64,000 bases of DNA from Synechococcus sp. Nb3U1 (GTDB lineage: Bacteria; Cyanobacteriota; Cyanobacteriia; Thermostichales; Thermostichaceae): the NCBI RefSeq assembly GCF_021533835.1, contig NZ_JAKFYQ010000002.1, positions 760,374 through 824,373 on the forward strand. Reading direction: 5' to 3'. The notes beneath the pieces are model-generated. The model had not been told where the DNA came from. It ran no database searches and worked only from the letters and a program-made list of their open reading frames with translations. The first letter of the stretch is position 1; every line of letters starts with the position of its first letter. Shown here one piece after another: positions 16,422 to 24,600 of this stretch. A program made the translations under genes and the position numbers.

Positions 16422-17532
16422 CCGACGTGAACTCTTGCACGGGATCCTGCTCGGGTTGGTGCTGGCGGGGTGTGGTGGCCCGAATCCGAATGTGCCTCTG
16501 ATCTTGGCGCTGAAACAATCGATTCCCGGCAGTCTGCTCAACGAGTTCCGCCGCAGTACAACCGCTCGGTTTCAGGTGCAGCTCTTGGATGAACGGGCAC
16601 AGCTATTGGCTAATTTGCGGCGAAGAGTTCAGCCTTCAACCCCCGCTTGGTGGGATCCCTTGGGTTGGTTTCAACCTCGGCAACCTAGGGTTGCTCTATC
16701 CTTGCTGGGGGCAGACGGGTTGGATCGGGCCATCGTCTCCGGTTGGTTGGATCCCTTACCCGAAGACCTTTTGGGGGAAAAGTGGGTAGATTTGGATCCC
16801 CGTTGGCGGCAGGCGGTACAACGAGAGGAGAACATTTGGGGCGTCCCCTGGCGCTGGGGAGTAACGGCTATAGCCTACCGTCGGGATCGGGTTATAGAAC
16901 CCATTCGAGATTGGGCCGACCTGTGGAGATCCGATTTAACGGGCAAAATTACTCTGCCGGATCATCCGCGGGAAGTGATTGGCCTAACCCTAAAAAAGCT
17001 GGGGCGTTCCTACAACGATCCCCTCAACCCAGAGGATGCTGAGCTCCGGCAAGAATTGGGATCCCTGCACCGTCAGGTTTTGGCTTATACCTCCTCTGAG
17101 TACCTGCCCATCTTGCGCATTGCCGATAGCTGGGTGGCGGTCGGTTGGTCGCAGGATCTCTACAGCACCCAAGCCAGTTATCCCGAATTGGAGGTGGTGA
17201 TCCCGGCTTCTGGCTCAGCCCTATGGTGGGATGCGTGGGTACGCCCCCATGCCCTAGAAACCGAAGGACTGGAATCTCTGGATTTGGGATCCCTTTTCGT
17301 GGATTGGTTTAATTTCTTGCTAGATCCTGAGTTGGCCCCCCGTTGGGTGAATTTGAGTGGGATCCCTTCTGTATTGCCAATGGATCCGGCCCAGTTGTCT
17401 CCCCGCTTGCAACAAAGAGAGGACTTTCAGCCTGCCACTTGGCAGCAGTCTGAAATTTGGCGACCTCTTTCCACCTCTGCAGTGGCATCTTATCTTAACT
17501 TGTGGGATCAGATGCGTCAGGGGCTGCTGTAG
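16402..17532 (+). CDS. Lipoprotein, polyamine/PotD-like extracellular solute-binding protein
   Basis: GTG at 16402 begins a 376-residue protein with twin arginine (SRRELL), a hydrophobic stretch and the lipobox LVLAGC, so it is probably lipid-anchored. The mature protein has the two-lobe solute-binding pattern seen in PotD-type proteins: the ENIWGVPWRWGVTAIAYRRD hinge block, WADLWRSDLTGKITLPDHPR, and ESLDLGSLFVDWFNFLLDPE. These matches are to family 1/PotD, which binds spermidine or putrescine for ABC import. No permease or ATPase is adjacent, so it is either an orphan binding protein or works with a transporter elsewhere. It overlaps the YqgF-like gene by 20 bases. Confidence 0.8.
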   Translation: MEHLRVSRRELLHGILLGLVLAGCGGPNPNVPLILALKQSIPGSLLNEFRRSTTARFQVQLLDERAQLLANLRRRVQPSTPAWWDPLGWFQPRQPRVALSLLGADGLDRAIVSGWLDPLPEDLLGEKWVDLDPRWRQAVQREENIWGVPWRWGVTAIAYRRDRVIEPIRDWADLWRSDLTGKITLPDHPREVIGLTLKKLGRSYNDPLNPEDAELRQELGSLHRQVLAYTSSEYLPILRIADSWVAVGWSQDLYSTQASYPELEVVIPASGSALWWDAWVRPHALETEGLESLDLGSLFVDWFNFLLDPELAPRWVNLSGIPSVLPMDPAQLSPRLQQREDFQPATWQQSEIWRPLSTSAVASYLNLWDQMRQGLL

Positions 17533-17765
17533 TTGATAGAGATAGATCATTCTTTGGAGAGACACGGTTGAATAAGGCACTTTTCATACACCTTTCACAA
17601 AACCAGATCAATTTCTCTTCGTGATTCACTCTTCGCGATTTACTAACAGCAATAGACTAAACTGTTTAGCTAAATGGAATCATCTATGCTCCTCAGTACT
17701 AGAACTAAGCAACAGAACATGCTAGGTTCAAAGAACTCACTGAATTAGGATAGAAGAGGGCAACC

Positions 17766-18107
17766 ATGAGTGCACAGGCAGTCACAGAATTCTTAGCAAA
17801 AGTCACAGAGAATGAAGATTTGATGAAAGAGGTCATTCAGGTGCTGGATGCAGAAGACGACCGGGAGGCGGTGGCTTCCTTGGCTGCTCAGAAAGGATTT
17901 GAGTTCACCTCAGAGGAGCTTTGGGCAGAGGTATATCGTCGTCAAGCAGAGTTCTCTCGTCGTCAGGATTTAGGCGAACTGACGGATGAAGAACTAGAGG
18001 CCATTGCTGGAGGGGAGATGTTGGTGGCAACCGCCCTAACAGTTGGTTTGGCAACGGCATTGGGCAGCGCGATTAGCATAGCCATTGCTCCTAAGGTGAA
18101 GTGGTAA
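17766..18107 (+). CDS. Nif11-type leader peptide precursor (putative RiPP precursor)
   Basis: A 113-residue protein with GAGGGCAACC before the ATG. Residues 1-80 are a Nif11-like leader: SAQAVTEFLAKVTENEDLM, then a GFEFTSEELWAEV helix. The cleavage-type ending ELTDEELEAIAGG has Gly-Gly at 82-83. What follows is a 30-residue core, mostly Ala, Leu, Val and Ile with a few Thr/Ser and no Cys, ending PKVKW. In known systems such leaders direct a core to modifying enzymes, and a C39-type peptidase/exporter cuts after GG. No lanthionine synthetase, radical-SAM enzyme or C39 transporter is in the window. Two broken relatives follow it. The core without Cys or Arg argues against lanthipeptide or citrulline-type products. 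Confidence 0.85.
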   Translation: MSAQAVTEFLAKVTENEDLMKEVIQVLDAEDDREAVASLAAQKGFEFTSEELWAEVYRRQAEFSRRQDLGELTDEELEAIAGGEMLVATALTVGLATALGSAISIAIAPKVKW

Positions 18108-18192
18108 GGCTCATTTTTTGGGGATTGTATTCGCAATATCTACTAGGCGGACAAAGATTGATTCCAGAAAACAGAAATACAGATTACAAATT

Positions 18193-18294
18193 CAAGATCT
18201 CCATATTACTCCTGATGAACTTCGGAAGAAGGTGAAAAGCCACCGGCAGGAACTTGCTCACCGTCCAGATATAGGCGAATTGAGTGAGGGTTGA
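18193..18294 (+). pseudogene. Nif11-type leader remnant (core lost)
   Basis: A 34-codon frame reads QDLHITPDELRKKVKSHRQE and then HRPDIGELSEG before TGA. It lines up with the GFEFTSEELWAEVYRRQ...DLGELTDEE part of the intact precursor about 200 bases upstream. The leader's first helix, the Gly-Gly site and the whole core are missing, so this is a decayed precursor copy. The following bases to about 18600 are AT-rich and show nothing I can name. Confidence 0.6.
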
Positions 18295-18633
18295 CCCCTC
18301 TACTGCCCATACAATCTTCATATATCTGCCTCACCCACTTGAGTGGAATCAAAGGGAATCCGTCTATTTTTAGATTGGCATCTATTAAGGCTATATCTTT
18401 ATTCTAGGCTAAGGAAAAGAATCCAGGCAGAAATCAACTATCTCCTAGCGGTTTATGGCCGACTCAACATTCATTTGTTTGCCTGGCGGCATATGCGGAC
18501 AATGGTACTAATCTATTCCGAATACAATCCTTAATTTAACTTAGTCAAGATAAACATCAATAGATTATGATGACGTGATAGCATTATTGCGCTCATTTAT
18601 TTCGGTGCTACGTCCATTTACTTCGGTGATATT

Positions 18634-18884
18634 ATGAGTATACAAGCTGCACAGATCTTGCCATTTCGAAGGGGTTTGACCTGACGCCTGATGAGCTTTG
18701 GGAGGAAGTGCAGAGACGGCAGGCAGAGACTCCCACTAATGAATTAACTGATGAGGAGTTAGAGTCTGTGGCAGGTGGAGAAGTTAAGGTGTCTCTTACA
18801 ATTGCTATTGTCTCTGCGACAGTGGGCGCAACAGCAAGTGTAGTGACAGGCTGGGTTCCAAAACCTCCAAAACCAAAATGGTAA
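18634..18884 (+). pseudogene. Second Nif11-type precursor, frame-disrupted in the leader
   Basis: The ATG at 18634 reads MSIQAAQ, as a precursor should begin, but the matching leader frame resumes at 18654 out of phase with it: DLAISKGFDLTPDELWEEVQ. About 35 leader codons seem deleted. From there the frame is intact through NELTDEELESVAGG and a 34-residue core to TAA at 18882. The core again lacks Cys and ends PKPPKPKW, sharing the Pro-Lys-x-Lys-Trp end with the first precursor. As written the peptide cannot be made from the ATG. A sequencing indel would not explain the missing leader length. Confidence 0.7.
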
Positions 18885-18940
18885 ACCTAAATGCCAGATG
18901 ACTAACCAGATGACTGAGTGTTTGCTCGTTTCTGAGAAGA

Positions 18941-18983
18941 AGAGTAGAGTTGTGCTGGTGTTATAACAACTCTGCTCTTTTTT
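18941..18983 (+). terminator. Strong terminator/attenuator before the carbamoyltransferase-like gene
   Basis: AGAGTAGAGTTGT (18941-18953) pairs over 13 positions with ACAACTCTGCTCT (18966-18978), with one G-U, followed by T's to 18983. The next gene's ATG is at 18994, so the terminator lies between precursor genes and enzyme genes. That fits partial read-through giving much precursor and little enzyme. Confidence 0.85.
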
Positions 18984-18993
18984 GTATTGTTAA

Positions 18994-19998
18994 ATGCTTA
19001 AACATTGGATTAGCCTACTAGATTGGGATCCTGGATCCCTGCAGGGAATCCTCAGGCTAGGTATAGAAGCGTTCGAACAAGCTCAACAAGGTTTGGTTGA
19101 TGAGAATTATAAGGATCTTGCAAACAAGCCAACCCGAGTTGCATTCCTCTCCCAAAAAGCTTCTTTGCGAACCCGACTTAGCTTTGAGGTTGCGGTGAGC
19201 TTGCTAAGAGGGCAACTTATTCCCTTAAGTCTTGAGGAAATTGGCTGGGGCTATCGAGAGTCCATTCAGGATTTTGCAGCTACGCTAGGCCTTTTTGTGG
19301 ATGCTGTTGTTATTCGTTTGCGGCACCATACAGAACTGCTCGAGTTAGCCCGCTGGTCTACCGTGCCTATCATCAATGCCATGACCGATTACTGTCATCC
19401 CTGTCAAACTCTGGCGGATGTGATGACCCTAGAGCAGGAATTTGGCAGTTATGCAGGCTTAAGGGTTGCATTCGTGGGGCATAGCGCTCAGGAGGTTTGT
19501 CGCTCATTAGCCTTTGCAGCCGCCAAGTTTGGGTTTCATCTGATGATCAGTAGCCCACCCGAATTTTGTCTTGACGCAGATTCCATCCAACTGGCCAACC
19601 AAGTTAACCATCATGAAGCCGTTACCCTCATAGGGGATCCCGTGCAAGCCGTAGAACAAGCTGATGCCATCTACACGGATTCTTGGATTCAAACAGGCTT
19701 GTTGGAGAAAGAAGTCGAATTCCGGCTCACAAAATTGGCTACTTATCAAGTCAACGAAGCACTCCTGATGCACGCTCCATCCCATGCTATCCTCCTGCAC
19801 TGTATGCCTATGGAGAGAGGTAGAGAGATTACAGACTCTGTTGCGGAGGGATCCCAGTCAAGGATCCTAAAACAGGCCAAGAATCGAATTTATGCTCAGA
19901 AAGGGATTCTGTCATTCCTTCTCGGTAAACAGTTGGCGATACAGCCTTTTCCAGCGTCATCTGATACAGCAGATTCAGGTCAATCTTGTACCCCATAA
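18994..19998 (+). CDS. Carbamoyltransferase-like protein (ornithine carbamoyltransferase paralogue)
   Basis: The 334 residues follow the ornithine carbamoyltransferase plan. The carbamoyl-phosphate loop SLRTR is at 57-61 (STRTR in the family), followed by LSFEVAV. HPCQTLADVMT starts at 135, and the LHCMPMERGREITD motif is at about 268-281 (HCLP in the family). The ornithine-binding motif DxWxSMG reads DSWIQTG (229-235), so the Ser and Met that grip the amino-acid acceptor are changed. I infer carbamoyl transfer to an acceptor other than ornithine. The start has no visible ribosome site and lies 11 bases after a terminator. The gene sits in a Nif11-precursor and ATP-grasp context, unlike argF. 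Confidence 0.75.
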   Translation: MLKHWISLLDWDPGSLQGILRLGIEAFEQAQQGLVDENYKDLANKPTRVAFLSQKASLRTRLSFEVAVSLLRGQLIPLSLEEIGWGYRESIQDFAATLGLFVDAVVIRLRHHTELLELARWSTVPIINAMTDYCHPCQTLADVMTLEQEFGSYAGLRVAFVGHSAQEVCRSLAFAAAKFGFHLMISSPPEFCLDADSIQLANQVNHHEAVTLIGDPVQAVEQADAIYTDSWIQTGLLEKEVEFRLTKLATYQVNEALLMHAPSHAILLHCMPMERGREITDSVAEGSQSRILKQAKNRIYAQKGILSFLLGKQLAIQPFPASSDTADSGQSCTP

Positions 19999-20119
19999 GG
20001 TTTTTGTCTAGCTCAACAGCCTGTGTGAAGTCGGAACAGACCGTAACTGGGAATCATCTGTAGTTTCAGCAAAAGCAACCAGGTACAATAAGCATAATCG
20101 CCATTTCTCATTAGGAGTG

Positions 20120-21505
20120 ATGGGTGATAGTACTATACAAAGGATTCATGAACCCTCAATGAAGATATCTGAAAGTCTAAGACAACTCTTCAAGGTCGAG
20201 GAGGCAGAGGTCAGGGTCGTCTTTATGATGACTTTAATTCTGTTGATAAACTCTATTGCCAGACAAATATCGGATGTCGTTGCCGTCAGCGGATTTCTCA
20301 GCACAGTAGGTTCCGATGCTATTTTAGTTGTCTGGCTAGTTGATATGTTTATCGTCATGCTGGTGACAGCAATTCAGTCTGTAGTGATTGATAAATACAA
20401 TCGACTTCAGCTTTTAAGTTGGATGGTTTTTAGTTTTGCATTAATTCATATTTTATTAAGATTTTTATTCATTTTTGAAGGCGTGAGAGGGATTAACTAC
20501 GGCTTACTGTTTCTCTTGTCTGAGCAGCAACAGCTTTTCTTCCCCATCATCTTTTGGGTTCTAGCCAATGATATTTTTAGCATGACCCAGTCGAAACGCT
20601 TGTTTCCTCCGATTGCATCTGGAGAGTTTGTCGGACAAATTTTAGGACTTGGAATTTCAGGAATTGCCCCAATACTTTTAACTAGAGTTGACTTGAAGAC
20701 GGAGGAACTGCTTGTCTTCAATGGATTGCTTTATATGATCATTTTTATCTTTATAAAAGCAGGGTTGCATGGGGTTGAGATTAGACGAACCAGTAATAAG
20801 AAAGAGACTTTCCAGGAATCTCTCAGTGAGGGTTGGGAGTTCATCAAAGAAATTCCTGCATTTCGTTACATTATGTTTTCTATTATTGGAATTAATGTTG
20901 TTCTTACCATCTTTGAGTTCGATTTTCTTGGCATTACTAACCAAGCATTTCCTACTGTAGAAAGCTACCAGCAATTCTACAGCTTATTTAGACTAGGACT
21001 TATTCTCTCTGCCACTTTTATCCAAACCTTCTTAACCAGTCGCATATTGCAAGTCTTAAATCTAAAAAACGCCTTGCTGATCTTGCCGATCAACCAGTTG
21101 TTTGCCAGCCTGTGGATGATTCTTTCTAGAGGTCTGGTCAGTGGGATCGGAGGCTTTAGCCTATCCAAAATCTCGCAATTGACGATTAACGAAGCTGCTG
21201 GAAAATCGATCCAATCTCTTGTGCCTGAGGAACGCCGAGGTAGGGTTAGCTTGTTTATGGACAGCTACTTATTTGCAATTGGAACGATCATGGGATGTGT
21301 TATTTTAACGTTGATATGGGGATCCTCATTCTTTATTGAAACTGTCGATCATCGGCAAATCTATTTGATCTTAGCAGCCGTGGTCGGCGTAGCCAATGTT
21401 GGGTTCGTTTTGAAAATGCGGTCTACCTACGATAGCAGCTTACTTAACTGGCGACTGAAGCGTAGACAGAAAGGCAGGAGCGTTTTGGATCAACTGGATT
21501 TCTAG
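20120..21505 (+). CDS. NTT/Npt-type nucleotide transporter-like membrane protein
   Basis: About 461 residues with roughly ten to twelve hydrophobic helices and a basic C-terminal tail. The overall look (N-terminal VRVVFMMTLILLINSIARQ, the SQSKRLFPPIASGEFVGQI segment, RRGRVSLFMDSYL) resembles cyanobacterial and chlamydial ATP/ADP-translocase-like (MFS superfamily) proteins. Known NTT members exchange ATP, ADP or other nucleotides; bacterial free-living members have no settled role. Here it may export the product of the neighbouring genes. The GTG at 20117 or a later ATG near 20159 are alternative starts; the AGGAG site is very close to this ATG. It is one of the AT-rich island genes. Confidence 0.6.
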   Translation: MGDSTIQRIHEPSMKISESLRQLFKVEEAEVRVVFMMTLILLINSIARQISDVVAVSGFLSTVGSDAILVVWLVDMFIVMLVTAIQSVVIDKYNRLQLLSWMVFSFALIHILLRFLFIFEGVRGINYGLLFLLSEQQQLFFPIIFWVLANDIFSMTQSKRLFPPIASGEFVGQILGLGISGIAPILLTRVDLKTEELLVFNGLLYMIIFIFIKAGLHGVEIRRTSNKKETFQESLSEGWEFIKEIPAFRYIMFSIIGINVVLTIFEFDFLGITNQAFPTVESYQQFYSLFRLGLILSATFIQTFLTSRILQVLNLKNALLILPINQLFASLWMILSRGLVSGIGGFSLSKISQLTINEAAGKSIQSLVPEERRGRVSLFMDSYLFAIGTIMGCVILTLIWGSSFFIETVDHRQIYLILAAVVGVANVGFVLKMRSTYDSSLLNWRLKRRQKGRSVLDQLDF

Positions 21506-21543
21506 ATGAGGTATGTCCAACCACAGGCTGAGATGGGGAATGA

Positions 21544-22191
21544 ATGGTGAACTCTCATAATATCGAGATTGCCCACATCTATGTTGACAAGGAAAATCCT
21601 CAATTTCTGTCGGATGAGGTACTTTATCATATTCACTTTTCTGTAGATTACGCACGACGCTGGATCAAGGCCTATGACTTAATGCCGGAAGACTATTGTA
21701 TTAGCGTATTAATTGACGATCGAGAACTTTACGAGAATGATCAAGATAGATTCCAAAGTTTTGTTCCTTTTGTGGCGACTATCGCCAGATATTTTGAGCT
21801 GGACTATGTCTGTTTTGAGAGCGAGCTGGATAGACTGCTGGGATCCACCCTAGAGCAACTCAGCCAGCCTGAAGTACTACAGGAGGATATTTTTAGAAGA
21901 TATGGCGGAGTTCTACAATGCTCTCACTACGTCGGCATTTGGCATCTGATGAGGCTGGGATCCCTGCCTCTGATGAACTTGGCTATTCCTGTGTCTCAAC
22001 GAGCTCAGTTGGGAAAATGTAGCTTCGCTGCCGAAACGGCGGTGTCTATTTTGGGAGAGGAATACCGTAGTGCCGAGCGTTCCGCCCATCGTAAGATTCT
22101 TTCCCGTTGCTGGGATCCTAAGATTACTCAGCGTATCAAGCATAGCTACTACCCTTCCTATGCTCTCGCAGGCGAGCGGAAATTCTCATGA
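21544..22191 (+). CDS. Unknown protein coupled to an ATP-grasp ligase
   Basis: I do not recognise this 215-residue soluble protein. It has no signal peptide or membrane helix. Visible features are the early IAHIYVDKENPQF, an acidic central part (EDYCISVLIDDRELYENDQD, about 49-68), conserved-looking aromatics, and a basic C-terminal third (EYRSAERSAHRKILSRCW). Its TGA overlaps the ATG of the ATP-grasp gene by four bases (ATGA), so the two are translationally coupled and likely work together, perhaps as substrate-supply or partner subunit. The gene follows the transporter-like gene by about 38 bases. Confidence 0.6.
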   Translation: MVNSHNIEIAHIYVDKENPQFLSDEVLYHIHFSVDYARRWIKAYDLMPEDYCISVLIDDRELYENDQDRFQSFVPFVATIARYFELDYVCFESELDRLLGSTLEQLSQPEVLQEDIFRRYGGVLQCSHYVGIWHLMRLGSLPLMNLAIPVSQRAQLGKCSFAAETAVSILGEEYRSAERSAHRKILSRCWDPKITQRIKHSYYPSYALAGERKFS

Positions 22192-23195
22192 AAATTGGTC
22201 TTACCTACGACTTGCGTCCCTTGGATCCGCCATCTCCAGATCTACCTGTGGATCATTACGCAGAATTTGATAGCTCTGAAACCTTGTATTTTTTAACTGA
22301 AGGATTGCAAGCACTGGGCTTCGAGGTTGAGCGGATCGGTAACCTTTTAGCCCTACTAGAGCGACTTCATTCAAATCTGCTTTCTGTAGATTTAATCTTT
22401 AATATAGCCGAAGGGCTATGGGGTCGAGGACGAGAAGCTCTCATCCCAGCTCTATTGGAAGCCTACCGGATTCCTTATGTGGGATCGGATCCCCTGACAC
22501 TCTCTCTTTGTTTAGATAAAGCCATGACCAAACAAGTATGGAAAGGATGTAGTCTTCCTACAGCTTCCGCTTGGGTGGTACGAAGGGTCGAGGAATTGAG
22601 TCATTTATCAATTTCTGTCGATTATTTTCCCCTTTTTGTCAAACCTTGTCATGAGGGATCCTCAAAAGGTATTGATAGTCAGCGCTCTGTGATCTCAAGT
22701 TTTTTAGAGCTGCAAAGTCAGGTTGAATATTTGCTCAGGATTTATCAACAGCCTATTTTGATTGAAAAATTTTTATCAGGTCGGGAATTTACAGTTGGGA
22801 TATTGGGTACAGGGGAGAATACCCGCGTCTTGGGAATCACGGAAATTACTGAGGTCGCTCTCTATGGAGCTAGTGGGTATCGAGAGAAGGAAGAATGGGA
22901 GAGCCTAGCACCTGATACCTATCTTCCCTTGGGGCCAAGCCTGTTGTGGGATGAACTTGCCAAGGTAGCTCTTGCCGCATACCAAGCTGTAGAATGTAGA
23001 GATTTGGGTCGTGTCGATATTCGGCTAGATGCAGAGGGGAACCCTAACCTTCTGGAGATTAATCCATTGCCCGGTCTGAATCCGAAGCATTGTGCCCTGC
23101 CAATCATCGCCCAGCAACAGGGGCTTTCCTACCCGGATCTCTTGGGTCAGATTTTGGACTCCTACCTGAGTCGTGAGAAGATCTTATGCAAATAA
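22188..23195 (+). CDS. ATP-grasp ligase, D-Ala-D-Ala-ligase-like
   Basis: A 335-residue protein with the three-domain ATP-grasp plan. The N-terminal part has LIFNIAEGLWGRGREALIPA and IPYVGSDPLTLSLCLDKAMT. The middle ATP-binding part has FPLFVKPCHEGSSKGI and IEKFLSGREFTVGIL. The C-terminal metal-binding block is DLGRVDIRLDAEGNPNLLEINP with LPGLNP. These match D-Ala-D-Ala ligase closely, but the substrate-loop region (about 220-260) differs and the genomic setting is not cell-wall synthesis. It probably joins a carboxylate to an amine using ATP, such as a dipeptide or a peptide-end tailoring step. It overlaps the preceding unknown gene by four bases. Confidence 0.8.
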   Translation: MKIGLTYDLRPLDPPSPDLPVDHYAEFDSSETLYFLTEGLQALGFEVERIGNLLALLERLHSNLLSVDLIFNIAEGLWGRGREALIPALLEAYRIPYVGSDPLTLSLCLDKAMTKQVWKGCSLPTASAWVVRRVEELSHLSISVDYFPLFVKPCHEGSSKGIDSQRSVISSFLELQSQVEYLLRIYQQPILIEKFLSGREFTVGILGTGENTRVLGITEITEVALYGASGYREKEEWESLAPDTYLPLGPSLLWDELAKVALAAYQAVECRDLGRVDIRLDAEGNPNLLEINPLPGLNPKHCALPIIAQQQGLSYPDLLGQILDSYLSREKILCK

Positions 23196-23284
23196 AAAGT
23201 TTTTATGCAAGCCTAAACCGATAAGATAGAATATACAGTCAGACTTTTAGAATCTAATCAGACTAGAATCAGACTAGGGATCCC

Positions 23285-24370
23285 ATGTTGACTCAAGCCC
23301 TAAACTCAAAAGTCGTATCCCAGAGAAAAAGGAAGCGGCCTTTTCTAAGCTTGCGCTTTAAACTTCTATTTGGATTTACTTTAACCTTTAGCTGTGTTTT
23401 TGCGGGAGCCTATTATTGGTTTTACCGATACTCTACTTCAACAGCATTGAGTCGAATTAAAGAAGAGTTGATCTGGACTTTAGAAGGAGCTTCTGCCGAG
23501 ATTGATGGAGATGCTCTACTCACCCTCAAAAAAGAGGCTAAGCCTCGCGAAGATGGCTACACAGACGATCCACGCTATTGGGAGCATGTACGGTTTCTAG
23601 CTTCTCTGAAGGCGATCAATCCTGAGGTGCTTGCCTACACTTACCTTCCAGGAGACTCTCCCAACGAGGTGATTTTTATCGGTAGTAGCTCTGCTCTGCA
23701 GGATCCCCCATTTGGAGCTAAGTTTCTCGAGCGGTTCGTCAGTTCTGGTGATGAGAACTCCCTCATTAGTGGTTTGGAAAAACTGAGCATTTATCTAGAA
23801 CCCTACACAGATGAGTTCGGCTATTGGGTTTCTGGTTGGATTCCAGTGAAAAATGCTAAAGGAGAAAATGTAGGAGGTTTGGGCATTGATTATCGAGCAG
23901 ATTATGTGATCCGTGTGCAGCAAGGGATCCGGGATAGCATCCTAGTTGCCTTCGTTTCTACCTATGGTGGGCTGTTTATTTTGGTGTTTATCTTCTCTTC
24001 TTTATTCAGCCGTCCTCTGCAGGTGCTAGCCAAGGCCGCTGAGGATGTACAGAAGGAAGACTATGACAGCTACATTCAGCAGTTGAAGCAACTGGAGCCT
24101 CGCAAAGGGCTGCCCAGTCTTCTGCCCACCGATGAGATTTCTACCCTCACAGATATTTTTGATCTGATGGTGCAGGATGTACGGAGCAGAGAGATCAAAC
24201 TAAAACAACAAGTGGCAGAGCTCAAGATTGAGATTGATGAGGTGAAACGTCAGAACCAGGTGAAGGAAATTATCGATACAGACTTCTTCCAGTCATTGCA
24301 GGAAAAAGCAAGACGTTATCGCAATCGTATTTCAGCTGAGCAAAAGATTCCCAAGTCAGAAGAGCCTTGA
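23285..24370 (+). CDS. Membrane sensor with extracytoplasmic domain and HAMP, no output domain
   Basis: The 361-residue protein has a basic N-terminus, a transmembrane helix (about 27-48), and a 190-residue periplasmic sensor domain (TDDPRYWEHVRFLASLKAI, VIFIGSSSALQDPPFGAKFL, FGYWVSGWIPVKN). A second helix (about 220-242), a HAMP segment (FSRPLQVLAKAAEDVQKEDY) and a C-terminal coiled coil follow. Cyanobacterial relatives usually carry a guanylate/adenylate cyclase or kinase domain after HAMP, as I recall; this one ends after the coiled coil (IDTDFFQSLQEKARRYRNR). It may act through a separate partner or be a truncated member. It starts about 90 bases after the ATP-grasp gene and could be co-transcribed with it. 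Confidence 0.8.
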   Translation: MLTQALNSKVVSQRKRKRPFLSLRFKLLFGFTLTFSCVFAGAYYWFYRYSTSTALSRIKEELIWTLEGASAEIDGDALLTLKKEAKPREDGYTDDPRYWEHVRFLASLKAINPEVLAYTYLPGDSPNEVIFIGSSSALQDPPFGAKFLERFVSSGDENSLISGLEKLSIYLEPYTDEFGYWVSGWIPVKNAKGENVGGLGIDYRADYVIRVQQGIRDSILVAFVSTYGGLFILVFIFSSLFSRPLQVLAKAAEDVQKEDYDSYIQQLKQLEPRKGLPSLLPTDEISTLTDIFDLMVQDVRSREIKLKQQVAELKIEIDEVKRQNQVKEIIDTDFFQSLQEKARRYRNRISAEQKIPKSEEP

Positions 24371-24600
24371 AAAGCCATAGAGCCTACTGTTGAGGTAGAG
24401 AACATACCACTTCATTTCTCTTCTGCCCACAACCATCAGATTCGCTTTCTGGAGTGAGCTGCCTTTGGAGTTGAGTCTAGTCTACTAATATCCTTTGGAA
24501 ACCTTTGGAAAGCTCGTAAGTTGCCAGCTTTCGCAAGCGGTGAGAGCCCCTTGCTGTCTAGAATAGAGGTAATGTCAGAGCGGATCAGGAGGATCTGAAC

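Noticed and set aside
18343..18534. 63-codon ORF between leader remnants
   Set aside because: No ribosome site or similarity; lies in an AT-rich decayed stretch, so I treat it as chance.
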